Origin: Calliopum simillimum
Taxonomy: Eukaryota; Arthropoda; Insecta; Diptera; Lauxaniidae
NCBI GenBank assembly: GCA_951812925.1
Contig: OX638372.1
Coordinates: 49,317,722-49,381,721 of the forward strand
Direction of reading: 5' to 3'
Length of the DNA: 64,000 nucleotides
In this document: positions 19,756-32,529 of the stretch, in pieces
Numbering within the stretch: position 1 is the first letter of the stretch
How the letters are laid out: each line of letters opens with the position of its first letter
Notes under the pieces: generated by a model
Databases searched by the model: none
The model's input: the letters and a program-made list of their open reading frames with translations, nothing else
Told to the model about the DNA's origin: nothing
Program-made: the position numbers and the translations under genes

Positions 19756-20572
19756 CAATATACAAGCGCACATTTTAACAGTGTTGCATGTTGCGCATAT
19801 CAAAAGTGTCAAGTGAGCACTTTGGGTCAACCATTCACGTTCAATGATTCAGCAACGTCATATGATACTCAGTGTCAAAAACAGACGCATACAAATGCAA
19901 ATACAATCACACCACCAATATGTGGCAAACTGAGACCGAAATGCTGCCTACTATACGCTATGAATATATTACAATTCCGAAGAGGATTATTTGACATGAA
20001 AAAAAGTAATAATTTATGAAATATCATGACTTGTAGAAACTACTATTTCTATTTCTACCACTACTCCTACTCGCTCATACGCACCGACATCTCATTTCGC
20101 CATATGACATTGACATTGGCTAACCGTCAAATGGCCGTTCACTTGTTCAACGCAACAACCCAAATTTGTCACAATGGCAACGTCACTTGGATCTTATGAC
20201 GCAATGTGGATACGAATGAGTGAATGAGTGTGTGAAATAAGGAAACAGTGATAGCAATAAACAACATGACTGACTGACTGACTAACTGAGCGAGTGCATG
20301 ATTGACTGATTGAGAAATGACTACGTTACGTTTTGTGTGTGACTCGTAAATAATAAGTGTGCGGGTGACTCAATTAAACCAACATGCATGGTGTCACTTA
20401 AATAATTGAGTTTTCGCACTTGAAATGAAAATCGCTTGGCGGCACTGTGAACTCTGGCAATTTATGATTTCGCTGGTGGTGACTGTGATTTTTGTTTCTG
20501 TATGTGTGTGGAATTAATGTGATTTTTTTTTCAATTAAATAGTGCTCTGCACGGAGAAAAAAAAGAGTTCGT
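19756..20572. other. Non-coding spacer with TGAC-type simple repeats
   Basis: A TGACTGACTGACTGACTAAC run lies at about 20268-20290 amid GAGTGA-type repeats. The 68-codon frame at 19813-20019 has no recognisable motif. Confidence 0.5.
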
Positions 20573-20835
20573 ACTACTTTATTTCTAGTAAATTTTACTA
20601 GAATTTCAAGTCAATATAGTAATAAATTTTACCTGACTGTTTTAGTAAATTCAGATTTTTCGAATAACCTTTTGTGAACAAATTTAAGAAACATTTATTT
20701 TACTGTAAAGTTCAACGAAAAAAAAGAAGAAAAATCGAAGCCAGGTTAGTCCGCTTGAAAGATAGAAAAACACTATGTTTACTTACACTTACAAGCTTGT
20801 TAGACCTCCACACCATTGACGTATGTGATGAAGAG
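20573..20835 (-). repeat. tRNA-like SINE/MITE-type repeat (copy 2)
   Basis: Reverse complement of the family at 5695-5917. The minus strand shows an A-box-like TGGTGTGGAGGTC (near 20805-20817) and a degenerate B-box region (GGCTTCGATT, near 20730), then the shared tail GACTTGAAATTCTAGTAAAA. Non-coding. Confidence 0.55.
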
Positions 20836-20873
20836 GCATAAACAACATGTATTTTTGCTAATAACTTTTATTA

Positions 20874-21459
20874 TACCTTACATCCAGGGTATATTTTCTT
20901 TGTGCTTCCGTTTGTAACGCAGAGACAGAGGCGTGGCAAATATAAAAAAGAATATATATTCTTGATCAGCATCATCTCCTGAGTCCATAAAGCCTTGTCC
21001 CTCTGTCTGGAAATACATTTTTTTTGGAAAAACAGTGCAAGATAATTCAATAAAATTTAGTACACTGATTTCGCCATCAAAGCTTACTTGCGGGTTTGAA
21101 AATGAGCCAAATCAGTCAGCGGCCACGCCTACCACCCATAAAAAAAATGTGTTCAGAATGCAACTTCAGGAGTATTTTTCACGACAACCCAACCAAAACA
21201 CACATAAATACTTTGAATTGCAAGCGCAAGCTCTGAGCAAAAACTGGTCGAATTCGGATAAGAGGGCGTGGCACCTCCCATATTAGCAAAAGCTTCAAAA
21301 CGCTATACCGAAAGCGTTTTGTAAGATAATCGAACCAAATTTCACTCAAACACTAAGAACTATAAATGCAAGCTCTGAGTAAAAACTGGGTAAACTCGGA
21401 CAAGAGGGCGTGGCATCTCTCATTTAAGCAAAATTTTCAAAATACTGCAGTGTGGGGTA
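20874..21459 (-). mobile_element. mini-me/Helentron-like element (copy C)
   Basis: Inverted copy. It starts TACCTTACATCCAGGGTATA (the 3' end reversed), carries the TTCTTGATCAGCATCATCTC core and two AAAACTGG...GGGCGTGGCA units, and ends ACTGCAGTGTGGGGTA. With about 590 bp it has fewer internal units than copy B and lacks the long GACA tract. Frames at 21035 and 21366 lie inside it and are not genes. Confidence 0.8.
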
Positions 21460-22440
21460 TTTATTGCTTGGCCACGCCAAAGGTTACACCCTTAATAGTT
21501 TTTCTTAACATAATGGGTACCCGAATTTGCATAAAAAATAAAAAATATTCTAAGCATTTTCTGCTTAACACACTTTTACTTTAAATGCCTTGCTTATGAG
21601 TAAGAAACCGTTTTTGCTACAGCGTAGTTGAAAAACGAAATAAAAATTGATTTGTGGAACCGAATACTGTCTCTACGACCAAAAATATATTATTTTTCAA
21701 AGAAAAAATTTTTGCAAGAACATAGTCTTTATTTTTCAAGCAAATTTGGCTATTCATTCTGTGAAGAAAAAAAAATTGTGAGAAAAAATACAGTTTTTTT
21801 TTTTTTGTTGCCAAAATGGGCCTTGAGGGGCATCAAAAGTGCTCGACAGATTTTTCTCGGCACGAAAAAAAAAATTATGCTGATAACGTTTTTAAGACTT
21901 TTTCTAACTTTTGAGTCGGTGTGAAGATAAATCTTAATTTCGACCCTATCTAATGTCTTTCTAAGCGTAAATATTTTTACTAGAATTATAAAGTAATATG
22001 GTTATATTATGTAAGGCAATATATTTTTGATATTTAGTGCTAATTAATTGAGTTCCTTTACTACCCGAGTGGTGTAAAAAATATGAAACTGATATATCTC
22101 CACGTTACTTAGCTAGGCACGATAAAGATGGTATTCTCTAGAAAGAAATAGTTTGCCCGAAAAGCTATGATGTTTTGATTGAACAAACGGTCTAAGTATA
22201 GTTCAGTTTTTATAAAATTAGAATTTACTGGAAAATGTGGCTTCGCTGGAAAACTGTCGAAAAAAAAAAATGTTTTTTCTTAGCAGCCAAGACTCAAAAG
22301 GCATAAATCTCGGTTAATAAATTATTGCACAAAGGACAATGCGCTGCAATGAAAATAATAAAAACAGGCAAAACATATCCTAAACGACAACGACTACAAT
22401 GGCTACGACTGACTACAATGCACTGACAGACACAGCATTT
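21460..22440. other. Non-coding spacer
   Basis: AT-rich. A 98-codon frame at 21628-21924 is Lys/Phe-rich and overlaps poly(A)/poly(T) runs. No homology was recognised and I do not call it a gene. Confidence 0.5.
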
Positions 22441-22465
22441 GCTGTCGGCAATATTGCATATGTAT

Positions 22466-22525
22466 GAGTGTAGCAACAACAGGAACAACAACGATAAGCT
22501 TTATATCAACAACAACAAACAATAG
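22466..22525. repeat. Degenerate (AAC)n microsatellite
   Basis: CAACAACAGGAACAACAACG and ATCAACAACAACAAACAAT in an interrupted trinucleotide tract. It is the complement of the GTT-type tract at 22785-22857. Confidence 0.8.
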
Positions 22526-22784
22526 CGTCTGCACATCAAATGACATTCGCTGTGACAAATGATACATGTGAACTCTCAGCAGGTGTGTGGCAAGGCGCTG
22601 GAGGAGTCAGATCGAAGAAAATAATTAAATGCCATTTCCGTTTCCACATTTTCCGCTTTGCGTTGCGTGCGTGCGTTTTTTTTTTTTTTCCTTTTAAGTA
22701 TTTTATTTTTAATTTTCTGCATTTGATGCAATTGTTCCATTTCTTGTTGTCATTGTGCTGTGGTACGTACCATTATAATTGCAA

Positions 22785-22857
22785 TTGTTGTAGTTGTTGG
22801 TGTTGTTGTTGTTGTTGTTATTGTGGTTGTTGTTGTTATTATTCTTGTTGTTGTTAT
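22785..22857. repeat. Degenerate (TTG)n microsatellite
   Basis: A TTGTTGTTG-rich tract with TTA interruptions. It makes a false Cys-rich 117-codon frame (22540-22893). Confidence 0.85.
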
Positions 22858-22893
22858 GTCACTGACGTCAAAAGTGCTTGCGTGTCACATTGA

Positions 22894-24088
22894 TTTTACC
22901 GCTTGATTATGTAAGTAGTTCATGTTTATCAAATTAGTTTTTCAAGTTTTCTTATTGTACTGACGTATACTGAGACGGAATATTAAGCCGAAATAGTATT
23001 TTGGTGGATTTTCTTTCAAAAAACATAAATATATTTAAAATTTGTCATTTTTTTAAGTATTTATTTTGGTGTTTAAATAAGCTTAAAATTGTTTAATTTA
23101 TCGTTATATCTGCAAAAGTTATAGCCATTTTAATATTGTATTCATTATAATCTTGTTCTACATGACGTATGAGTAACATTTATTATTAACAGCTGTACAT
23201 TCACAATATCTGATAATTTTAAATGGCTTTAACTCTTGCAAATATTATGATAATTTGGTCAGCATTTTAAAGACAAATAATACATATATGTTTCCTTGTG
23301 AGACTACTCTGAACACTGAATAATTTTTTAATCTGACAGATATAAATTTTTTTGATTTTTCTTACGGATGAGGGGTGAAAAGTATTTGCTGTGTCGGACT
23401 CTGCTAAATGTCCTACCAACTTAAACACCTCCTCTTCATCAAGAATACCTCAAAACTGGGAAATCGTTTTTTGCATCGTTTTTTGAAATCGGGAGTAAGA
23501 AATCGTTTTGGAATTTAGGCTATAGCCGAGAACGAACAAAGTGCTATCAACTCATGTTATGTGTCCAGTTATGTTGGGTGGCATGATGGCTAGTCCTTGT
23601 AGCTCGTCAGCTAATGGGAGTGGTTCTTGCCACGAAGCGCTCCACTACTGACTCACAACTTACATGAAACATGCCATTTCAATACATTTTAGTAAAGATT
23701 AAGAAATACGAAGAAAGGAAAGAAAACAGGTTGCACAGCCACGCACTCATTTATAACATATCCTACATATGAAACAAAGTCAGTCATACCCTCACAGCCG
23801 GTACCAGTTGAAAAACACTAGTGAAGCCCCACAAATGTTTTACCTTATACCCCTAACACGCCACTCCACACCTACAAAAAAATGTCTAAATCACTCCTAT
23901 AGCAATAGGAAAGTAATGCCGGTCAGGATATGCCAGTCATTTGCATAAGGTGAGAAAATAAATGTGAAACTTCACAAATGTTTTAAGCACAATACGAAAA
24001 AAGAACTCAAAAAGAGGCACAACAACCTAGCTCAAATTCATCATGTCAGCATACACACTCATCTACACATCACTCACGCATAAACTTC
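22894..24088. other. Non-coding spacer
   Basis: No gene, RNA or clear transposon end is recognised. Confidence 0.45.
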
Positions 24089-24574
24089 TTATTCTAAACT
24101 GCTAGATTCACTCGAACCACAACCAAAAAATAAATACTTGAGATTCACATATCCTAACGTCCAGTCCTTAGTTAGTTTTTGGTCCAGCCCTAGTATACGG
24201 TGAACATTCAACTCTCGAGACTCCTGGCTCACTTCATCAGGTTCCCGATTTGCAAAGAATGAATTGAAAGCAAAAACCGGTCGCCAAAGTAAACCTGCAC
24301 CGTGCCACAAAAGCGTTTAACATCGAAAAATCTACCACACAGGCTGTCGAAACACTCAAACCTCTGCCAGGATGAGTTATGGCCTATTTTGGAACCCTCT
24401 TGGCCATTGGCAAGTCGAACAGTGACTGATGTCGAGATCCCCAGCAAAGAAGAAATTAAGTTCACCAGCGGCTAAGCAAGACGATAAATAGCAGCAACGC
24501 TTTTTATTGTCAAAGCATTGCTTGATTTCTGGAAGCTTGACAAGCATCAAGGTCTTACCAGCCTTCCGATACAT
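24089..24574 (-). pseudogene. Unassigned, possibly degenerate coding stretch
   Basis: Base composition here is noticeably less AT-rich than its surroundings. Three overlapping minus-strand frames (24574-24377, 24465-24229, 24310-24089) together cover ~160 residues interrupted by frame changes. Pieces such as SVTVRLANGQEGSKIGH look protein-like, but I do not recognise a family. It could be a relic of a retroelement or host gene, or chance. It begins inside the first copy of the direct repeat at 24557-24720. Confidence 0.2.
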
Positions 24575-24720
24575 TTTTTTGCTTTTTTTATTTATGAGTA
24601 TTTTTGCCTTGTTTTTGTGTTTTTATTGTTGTTTTACTCAAAAGCACTGAACAGTAAGCTCCAACCATCAATGTATTTTCATTGTTGGTAGCTAATAATG
24701 TTAATCATCATCTGTTTCAA
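24557..24720. repeat. Direct repeat, copy 1
   Basis: Matches 25070-25259 apart from length changes in T-rich runs. Shared landmarks are CCAGCCTTCCGATACATT, CACTGAACAGTAAGCTCCAA and TTAATCATCATCTGTTTCAA. The copies lie 513 bp apart (start to start) in the same orientation. Confidence 0.9.
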
Positions 24721-25069
24721 AAACAAAAAATTAGAAAATCTCAGAGAGCCAACTGATAAACTTACGAATGCGCTTGCTACTTCGTTTTGTCTCGGCAATA
24801 AACCTTGCAAACGAAGCGCTATGCATAAATAGTATAATATCGATGACTCACAACGGCAGGGCAATGCACATAAAGGGAAAAAACAAAGAAATTGGAATTT
24901 TTGCATGTGCTGTGTTTTTCTTGTAGCTGTGATTCTCGTCTAATCTGTGCTAAAAGTTAAATAAACTATGCTTGCAAAATTCTATAAGATGTCGGCAAAG
25001 CGTCTGATGAGGAATTGACTTATTATAGTCAATTTTGACCTGTGTTGGGTCCCGAAACTAGTAACGCAA

Positions 25070-25259
25070 ACCAGCCTTCCGATACATTTTTTTGCTTTTT
25101 TTTTATTTATGTATATTTTTGCCTTGTTTTTTGTTTTTTGTGTTTTTTTTTTTTTGGGTTTTTATTGTTGTTTTACTCAAAAACACTGAACAGTAAGCTC
25201 CAACCATCAATGTATTTTCATTGTTGGTAGCTAATAATGTTAATCATCATCTGTTTCAA
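25070..25259. repeat. Direct repeat, copy 2
   Basis: Longer than copy 1 by ~26 bp, all in poly(T)/poly(G) slippage regions. The segment between the copies (24721-25069) is unique in this window and non-coding. Confidence 0.9.
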
Positions 25260-25988
25260 GGTCTTTCTTTTTTGAGCTAGCACGCATTCTACGTATAGTC
25301 GCACTATGTTTTTTTTTATAAAAAAATGTACACCAAAAAAATTCACTACAAGGACACATTTTCTATAAAAAATCAAACGCCAAATTAAAGGATATACATT
25401 CACCTATCTGAAAAGATGCCCGCTTTTTCCAGCATCTGATACACAAAATAGTGACACAGGTCGAAATCTCTTGAAGTGGACGGTACCACACCCGGCAAAT
25501 ATAAAACTTATCATACGTGTATCTCCGAAACTATTTGAGCCATAGGCATCAAAGATTTGGTTTTAAATTCATGTTATTTATTATCTTAAAGAAACACTAT
25601 AAATATCGCAATAATTAAAGCTTTAAACTTTACACCTAAACTTGAATTAATTCTTTAAATTTCTTTTCTTTCAGGTAATTGATTCTTTTTCTGTCTCTTT
25701 GTGAGCAATATGTAACTTTTTATGTAAGTATGCATAAATGTGTTTTCTCTACGCTACTTAATTTTTATTATTCCTGGAATTTTTTTTATCTTCGTCTCAG
25801 TTTTTTTTTTTTGGGCAAAAACAAGCAGATTAATTGTCATTTGTACTTTTAATTGCGTCTCATTTTGTGGTCAACAGTTAGGTGAAATTAGCGCACGTGT
25901 CTTAACGCAGCATTTATATCAGTTAAAAAAACACATGGAACAATGCAAAGAACAAAAGACCACTTCCGTAAGAGCAATGTGTTAAGAA

Positions 25989-26019
<31 letters not shown>

Positions 26020-27180
26020 CACACTGAAAGAAAAATAGAAAATGAAAACACACACGCACACTCACTTTTCAAAATTCAACTAAGTAACAACCGGAAATTG
26101 ATGTCAACATACAGTTACATTGTGTTTGGGGTTGACCACATATTGGGTGGTTGGGTTGTTGATTTTTTTTTTTTTGGAGTGATATTTTGCCAGAAGTAAC
26201 ATTTGGTTGTTGCTTTTGTTTTTTCTTTGTAAACAATAATGAAAAAATTATACCTACACGGAAAAAAAATTGAGGCATAGGTATGGATTTAATAATAATA
26301 CCTTTGGATAGCATATTGCTAAGATGGATATTTCTTTTTTGAATGCGATTGATGGTATGAAACCTTCCTGGAGCAATAATTTAGGGTGGAGAACAGTGAT
26401 GGCTATCTCTTCTCTAAGAAAAATATTTCGATGAGGGTTAGAACCTATCTATCCAGATGCTGATAAACATAAAGAAGACCTTATCTGAATGTACAAACTC
26501 GTGTATATTGCACCATAAGTGTTAGGGATAGGATACCACGAAAGAATGAGACGTGCTGCCTAGTAGAATATTTTAGGGTGATAGTTTTTGGCCGACCTTG
26601 ACAATAAATTTTTTGAGAGCTTTTTTTAAAGCTAAGTCAGACTTTAATCTTTAAAATTATTTAGATAAAAGTTGAAAAATCTTTAAACCTTCTGAAATAA
26701 AAGTTTCAAAAAACGTTGAAAAAACCTTTTAAAAGTAAATGTTAAAAAAGCATGACCTTAGAGCCAGTTAAAAAACATCTAAAGTAAAATCAAACTTTTA
26801 TTTTTACTTAACTTTTAAAAATAAAAGTCAAAAAATAAACTTTTTAAAAAACTTATTTTTTAATTTTTTAAAAAGATTTTTCGTATAAAAGTTCCTTCAT
26901 GCAGTTTTTAAAAATTATAGTCTTTAAAAAATATTTCACTTAAAATTTATTTTTGTTTATATTTTGTTTGTTTTGGAAAAAGACACCGTGACTGAATTTA
27001 ATAGAAGAAATTGCAGGGTTCAATGAAACCATTGTGATCCCAAAAAAACAGTCAAGTCTTTATTTTTCAGTCGGACCGAGCAAAAAGTTATTAATAAAAC
27101 GATATTCCAACTCTGAGATTACCAACATGGCCTCCTGAAGTGATGGTACGCCCGTTTACTTTTTTAGCAGATGCGAAGGA
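25260..27180. other. Non-coding spacer with a CA microsatellite
   Basis: A (CA)n tract of ~37 bp lies at 25989-26025, with one G interruption. The remainder is AT-rich, with AAAGTT/TTAAAA-type low-complexity sequence at 26620-26950. No gene is seen. Confidence 0.55.
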
Positions 27181-27213
27181 AGCTCTGCTCAAAACTTAGC
27201 TGGTCTGAGTCCA

Positions 27214-28010
27214 AGTCGTAATGCTTCAAATTTTTACTATCAAAATCTCTCTGGCATGCGAACAAAATTAATTGCTATACGAAATTTTATCGCAGAATCT
27301 GATTATGTCTTCATTTTTACTAAAATGTGGCTTAATGTGGATTTTTACAATGAAGAAGTTGCTGATTCCTCTTTATTCCAAGTTTATTGGAAAGATAGGA
27401 GTGCTGATAAAACTGGTTGCTCGAGAGGTGGAGGTGTTTTAATAGCTATGAGAATCGATTTATGTTCATTGATCAATTGTGCGTTACCATTCGTCATCCG
27501 AGTGGTAATATCATTGTTTGTACATCTTATATTCCACCGAATAGTTCTGCTGATCTTTATTCGTAGCATGTTGATAATATTATAACGCTATCATCTACTG
27601 TCAGGGTCGATGATTACTTTTGCGTTGTTGGTGATTTCAATCTGAGCAATTTAGCCTGGGCTCCATCTCCTGAAGATAATATGGTATTTATTCCGTTAAA
27701 TGTTAATAAATTGTTTGAAATCCATCTGATTGACCTTGCGCAAATTAACAATGTCCAAAATAAGTTATCAAAGATTTTAGATTTAATCTTTGTTAGTAAA
27801 TCTTTGAAATTTGAACTAATTGATTGTGATTTTCCCATAACTGAAGCCACTTTGCACCACTCAGCATTATATTTTTATATTGATTTTTATTGTTTTGAAA
27901 AAATTAAGAACTCGGAGCTGTATTTTTATGATTATAAAAAATGTAATTTAATTGTCCGATCTCTAAAGATAAACCTCAGTCAATGGATCTTTTCCAAAGA
28001 ATTTTTTTGC
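27214..28010 (+). pseudogene. LINE endonuclease domain relic (Jockey/CR1-type superfamily)
   Basis: The region reads as the N-terminal endonuclease of a non-LTR retrotransposon in broken frames: NFYYQNLSGMRTKLIAIRN, then TKMWLNVDFYNEEV and CSRGGGVLIA, then after frame changes a VVGDFNLSNLAW-type block near 27630, and DLIFVSKSLKFELIDCDFPI near 27779. This is the order of the apurinic-like endonuclease that nicks target DNA. The family differs from the LINE at 30150-35612. No reverse transcriptase follows; sequence after 28020 is AT-rich spacer, so the copy is truncated and dead. Confidence 0.8.
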
Positions 28011-28020
28011 AAAAACGTCT

Positions 28021-29789
28021 AAAACCATTTAATTGATTGAAAATTTCCCGCAGAATTCAATGCTACAATCTGTTTTTTTTTTTTTTTTTTGACTTACATA
28101 AGCTAATTTTGACTCAAATGAATCAATTTTGGCACATGGAACCGTATTTTGAGAGTAAATTTAAAAAAAATTATATTAAAACACCGAAAAATGTCGGCAG
28201 AAAAAAATGAGCCGGGACAACCTAGGTGAAAAATATGAAAATGTTGGTAGATTTTAGTCAAAGGAGCGCCAGATAAAAAAATTCTTCGAGTTCAGTTTTA
28301 TTTAAAATGCTGATTTCAGCTCCGTGTATATGTTGCAAGCTTTAATGAAAAAACTTTTTTAAAAAACTGTCATTTGTATAAGTACAAAAGTAGAAAAGTT
28401 TCAAAGTCTTGATTTTTGGATATTTCAAGCTACACCCTCAGAAATTGTTCCAATTTCGTAAGGCTCTAAAAGAAACGTTTTTTTGTTCTATTTACGATTC
28501 CACAGTGTCATAATTTTCAATTTTACTTTATTTTCTTTCACTCAATTTATCATTTTGTATTTTATTTTCTTTTTTCTTCTTTCATTATTTGTATTGACCT
28601 ATGTTTTTTTGACCTCAATATTGTCTAATGCAATAGAAAATAAAATAAAGAAAAAGAAGAAGAAGAAGAAAAAATATTTATTCATGAGTTCTTTGAACCT
28701 TCCCTTGTTGCTTCCTTTGCATTGGGGGTTTTTTTTTCTGATTTTTGAATTTGAAAGTTTTATCCTGGCAGTTATTACGGCTTATGGCCATTTTTCTTTT
28801 ATTTCACGCACCACAGATTATTTCACTTTTTCTTTGTTCTTCTTTTTCTTCTACATACAGACTAACACAATGTAAATGTGTTTGTTTTTTTGATAAAATG
28901 ATGCGTATTATACTAAGGATGTACGCCGCACACGCACGCAAAGGCATGCATGCAAGTATGCGTGTTACTGTGTATTGTGTTTGTATTGGAAAAGTTTTGC
29001 TAAGTCTCTTTATGAGGAAAAATATGGTTCCATTATTATTTTATGCTGCTTTGGTCAACTTTTGCGAATGTCTTTGCTTCTGCTGCTTATTGTGATTAAT
29101 TGTAAGCGGATTTTTTGTTTCCGTTTATATCCTTGTAGGGACATGAATGCTTTTGGCCAAACTAAGTAGGAGTGTTTCAGCACATGCCGCATACTGTGTG
29201 ACAGCTGACCGTGGGTTTGTGCTTGAAATGAAAGAAGAATTCTCGTTTGAATTTAAAAAAAAAAAAAAAATAATTTAAAAACTTTCCACACCATTTTGAT
29301 CTAGTACATATGAAAAATGATACAAAATTTTGAGCGATTATTCGTTTTTTTATGTTGTTTTATTTTGTTTTGTTTGTTTTTTAAGCGATTTGCGTAGGAA
29401 GAAATTAAAAAGAATTTATAAATAGAAGGACACCATGAAAAAAACAAAAGAAAAAGACAAAAAATTCATGTCAAGAGACAGCACTGTTTTATTTGAAAAA
29501 TGTTCTTCTTCTATCTATCACTTTTAAAAGAAATTTAAGTTGATACGTCCAACATATTAGTTTGTAACTCAAAAATCGTAGTTTTTGGTTAATGATCATT
29601 TTTGTATTCTGTTTTTTTTTTGTATGAGAACTTATATAAAATAAATTTAGTATTTTCTTCCGAACTCATTTAAAAAAATTGCTTTGACAAATGTACCACC
29701 GAATTAAAGAAAATTTCAAAGAAAATTATGAAATAAGACCTTTTTTATACTAATGTTTTCGCCAAAGTCAAAAACAGGAAAAAAAAAAA
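28021..29789. other. Non-coding spacer
   Basis: AT-rich, with a poly(T) run near 28073-28090, a short (AAG)n tract at 28654-28672 and more poly(A/T). Overlapping frames at 28483-29169 are Phe/Leu-rich and unconvincing. Confidence 0.5.
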
Positions 29790-30052
29790 ATTATAATATC
29801 AAATTTAAAGTTCCAGAACTTTGCGAAATCCTTGTAAACCATATAAACCATATACACTATCCAAAAGCTCAAACAATAAGCTAAAACTTTGCCATAGAAA
29901 TGTTTTCTCTTAAACGTTAAACAAGTCAGAATATGAATTTTGACCCTATAATTCCTCAGAGGTACATTATAGACCTGCCTTCAGGTGCAATTTTTTCTTA
30001 GTCTAGGCCTCGTCTATTGCCTCCCAGAAGCTTCTTAACCCTATGCGATACA
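29790..30052 (+). repeat. Dispersed non-coding repeat R3, copy 1
   Basis: Contains AGTTCCAGAACTTTGCGAAA, GCCATAGAAATGTTTTCTCT and TTTTCTTAGTCTAGGCCT in order. The same order appears inverted at 56020-56270 and in part at 44380-44600. Confidence 0.7.
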
Positions 30053-30372
30053 CCCAGTATATAATTCCTATATTATTATGATTTTTATAGTCATTGCAAT
30101 CTATAGACGCAACAAGTATTAACCTGGAAATTGGTGACATGTGTCATGGGTATTCAATTCAATTTCAATTCAATTTATTCTTAAAAAACAAAAGATTTCA
30201 ACTGTACATGATAAGACATAGAGTCTCTTAATATTACATCAGTGATTATAAACGAATCAGTACACACATTTTCAAATAAAAATTTAAAATATAACTAACT
30301 AAATTAATTAATTAATATTTTAAAATATATATATAAATCTTTTTTTTTTTTTTTTTTTTTACTAACAGGCTA

Positions 30373-30693
30373 TTAACATAAAAATCTAAGTACTGCCAAT
30401 TTAAAATATGCTTTTCTTCTTTCGGATTTTATATCACTTGGAAGAGAATTCCATAGTTTAACAACACTGACAAAAAACATTCTTTGAGACGTTAAAAATT
30501 TGGACATGGGTAAAATTAAATTATTAGTACGAATTGATTGCGCAAACACTAATTTTTCGAACAAATATTTAGGACAACGTTCATATATGAGCCTATGTAG
30601 AAAAATTAAGTTTCTAAAATTTAAGTATGGGACCAATTCGCAATTTAGAATCTTTATTGCATAACCCGATATATGATCATTAGAGTGGTCCAA
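30373..30693 (-). pseudogene. LINE ORF2 C-terminal segment
   Basis: This segment matches the typical end of Jockey/CR1-type ORF2 proteins, with YERCPKYLFEKLVF, then SQRMFFVSVVKLWNSLPSDI and a final FKLAV. The copy at 43573-43902 is closely similar. It is the part of the LINE lying 3' of the insertion; the start Met in the open frame comes from the inserted element and target site, not from the LINE. Confidence 0.85.
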
Positions 30694-32529
30694 ATTTTGT
30701 ATGGAAAAACCAAAAGTGTTAAAAAGTCAAGGTGCGCGCGACTTTTCTGAATCCTTGGATCCTGCTGATTACAAAAAGTGCTTTGGAACCAAAACAAAAT
30801 TGCGTTTAGATATTCCGCAACGAGCTTGAAGAAACTTTTTTAGGAATTTTTGAGTTTTTGAGTACTATTTTTAATTTAAACGCTATATCTTTTGAACCAG
30901 ATAAGGTATTTGCAAAGATTAAATTGCACTTTGTTAAGAATATTTTGGGCCATTTTTTGCATTAATAATAATTAATGTTGTATTTTTCAATTTTTTTTAG
31001 CAGCACTTTAAACTTCAAAATTTGTTAATTTTTTGAGGTATTTGCACTTTCAAGAACCGATTTTTTTCTTATTTTGCTCAAGCGAATTTTTTTTATGTTT
31101 CTATTTTCTTTATCTATCAACTGACTCCAACAACTAAGCCACCAGCTTCACTTTACTTGCTAAAAACCGTAAAGTTTAATCAAATTTGGCCAAAAAAAAA
31201 ACTTTGAGTTTAAAATTTTCCTGGTGAAACAGAAACAACAATAGTCATTTAAGATGTATTTGTTCATGAAAATTCTAAATCCGGTCTCAGAATTGCTCTA
31301 TCTTGTACGGTTTTAGAGATATCCTAAACTAAAAATGCAAAAAACACCGTTTTTGATAATTTTGAAGCTGTTATATAAGGACATGGTAACTTTCAGCTTG
31401 GTATTGAAAATAAGAGTGAAGGCATTATTCTTAAAAACCCAATTTAAATTAAATCGATATCTCTTTAATCCTCTGAAATATCGTAAGCAGAAATAATAAA
31501 AAAACGTTTTTTTTGCACTTTTTCAACTTTTTAAGTTAGGATAACTCCGAGAATAAAAAAGATATCGGTATAATTTAAATTGGATTTTAAAGAAACAGAC
31601 TGGTACTTTTAACCACTATACCATTTTTTGTGGCCGAAAGTAACCTTGACTTGTAATATCACTTTAAAAATAGCAAAAACGGTGTTTTTTATACTTTTAT
31701 GTTTGAATATCTCCTTAACCGTACAAGATAGAGCAATTTTGAGACTGAATTCGGAATCAACAGTAACAAATACATCGAAAATGGCTATTTTAGTTTCTTT
31801 TTTTTTAGTTTTTTTTAGAAGATCTATGAAAACTATCTGTTAATCTGTTTTGCCAAAAAAAAACAAGAAGTGCAAAAATTTCGTTATTGCAAAGAATGTT
31901 GTTTTACTCAGAAGATTATCAACTAATGATTTTATAAAAAACAAGTGGTATCTTAAGTCATCCCATTGAGATATCTTATTTCAATGCCTTGAAAACACTA
32001 AAATGAATTTTTTTTTTGAGTCTAATTTAATTATACTTAATAGTTTTTAGTGAGTAAAAGTGTTACTAATAGCTTAGTTGTTGGAATTATTTTAAAGATA
32101 AATTAATGCATAAAAATATAAAAATGTTTAAAAAAATTTGCTAGAGCAAAATAAGAAAAAAATCGGTTGTTGAAAGTGCAAACACCTCAAAAAATTAACA
32201 AATTTTTAAGTTTAAAGTGCTGCTGAAAAAAATTGGCAAAAAGTAGATTAATTATTATTGATGCAAAACATGGCTCAAAATATTCCTAACAAAATGCAAT
32301 TTAATTTTTGCAAATATTTTATCTGGTTCAAAAGGTATAGCGTTTAAATTAAAAAGAGAACTCAAAAACTCAAAAATTCCTAAAAAAGTACCTTCAAGCT
32401 CGTTGCGGAATATCTAAACGCAATTTTTTTTTGATTCCAAAGCACTTTTTGTAATCAGCAGGATCCAAGGATTCAGAAAAGTCGCGCGCACCTTGACTTT
32501 TTAACACTTTCGGATTTTGGACCACTCTA
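30681..32529. mobile_element. Palindromic hAT-like foldback inserted in the LINE, 8-bp target duplication
   Basis: The ends are inverted repeats starting TAGAGTGGTCC (right end GGACCACTCTA). ATGATCAT flanks both sides (30673-30680 and 32530-32537). The related LINE at about 43906-43915 has a single ATGATCAT with no insert, proving insertion and target duplication. The arms are ~850-950 bp each and diverged; shared landmarks include GGATCCTGCTGATTACAAAA, GATATTCCGCAACGAGCTTG and CTATCTTGTACGGTT. The centre is near 31500-31545. No transposase is encoded. An 8-bp duplication suggests a hAT-group transposase acted in trans. Confidence 0.9.

Noticed and set aside
22540..22893. 117-codon Cys-rich frame
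   Set aside because: Its Cys-rich end is a frame of the TTG microsatellite; the rest is poly(T)-derived Phe.
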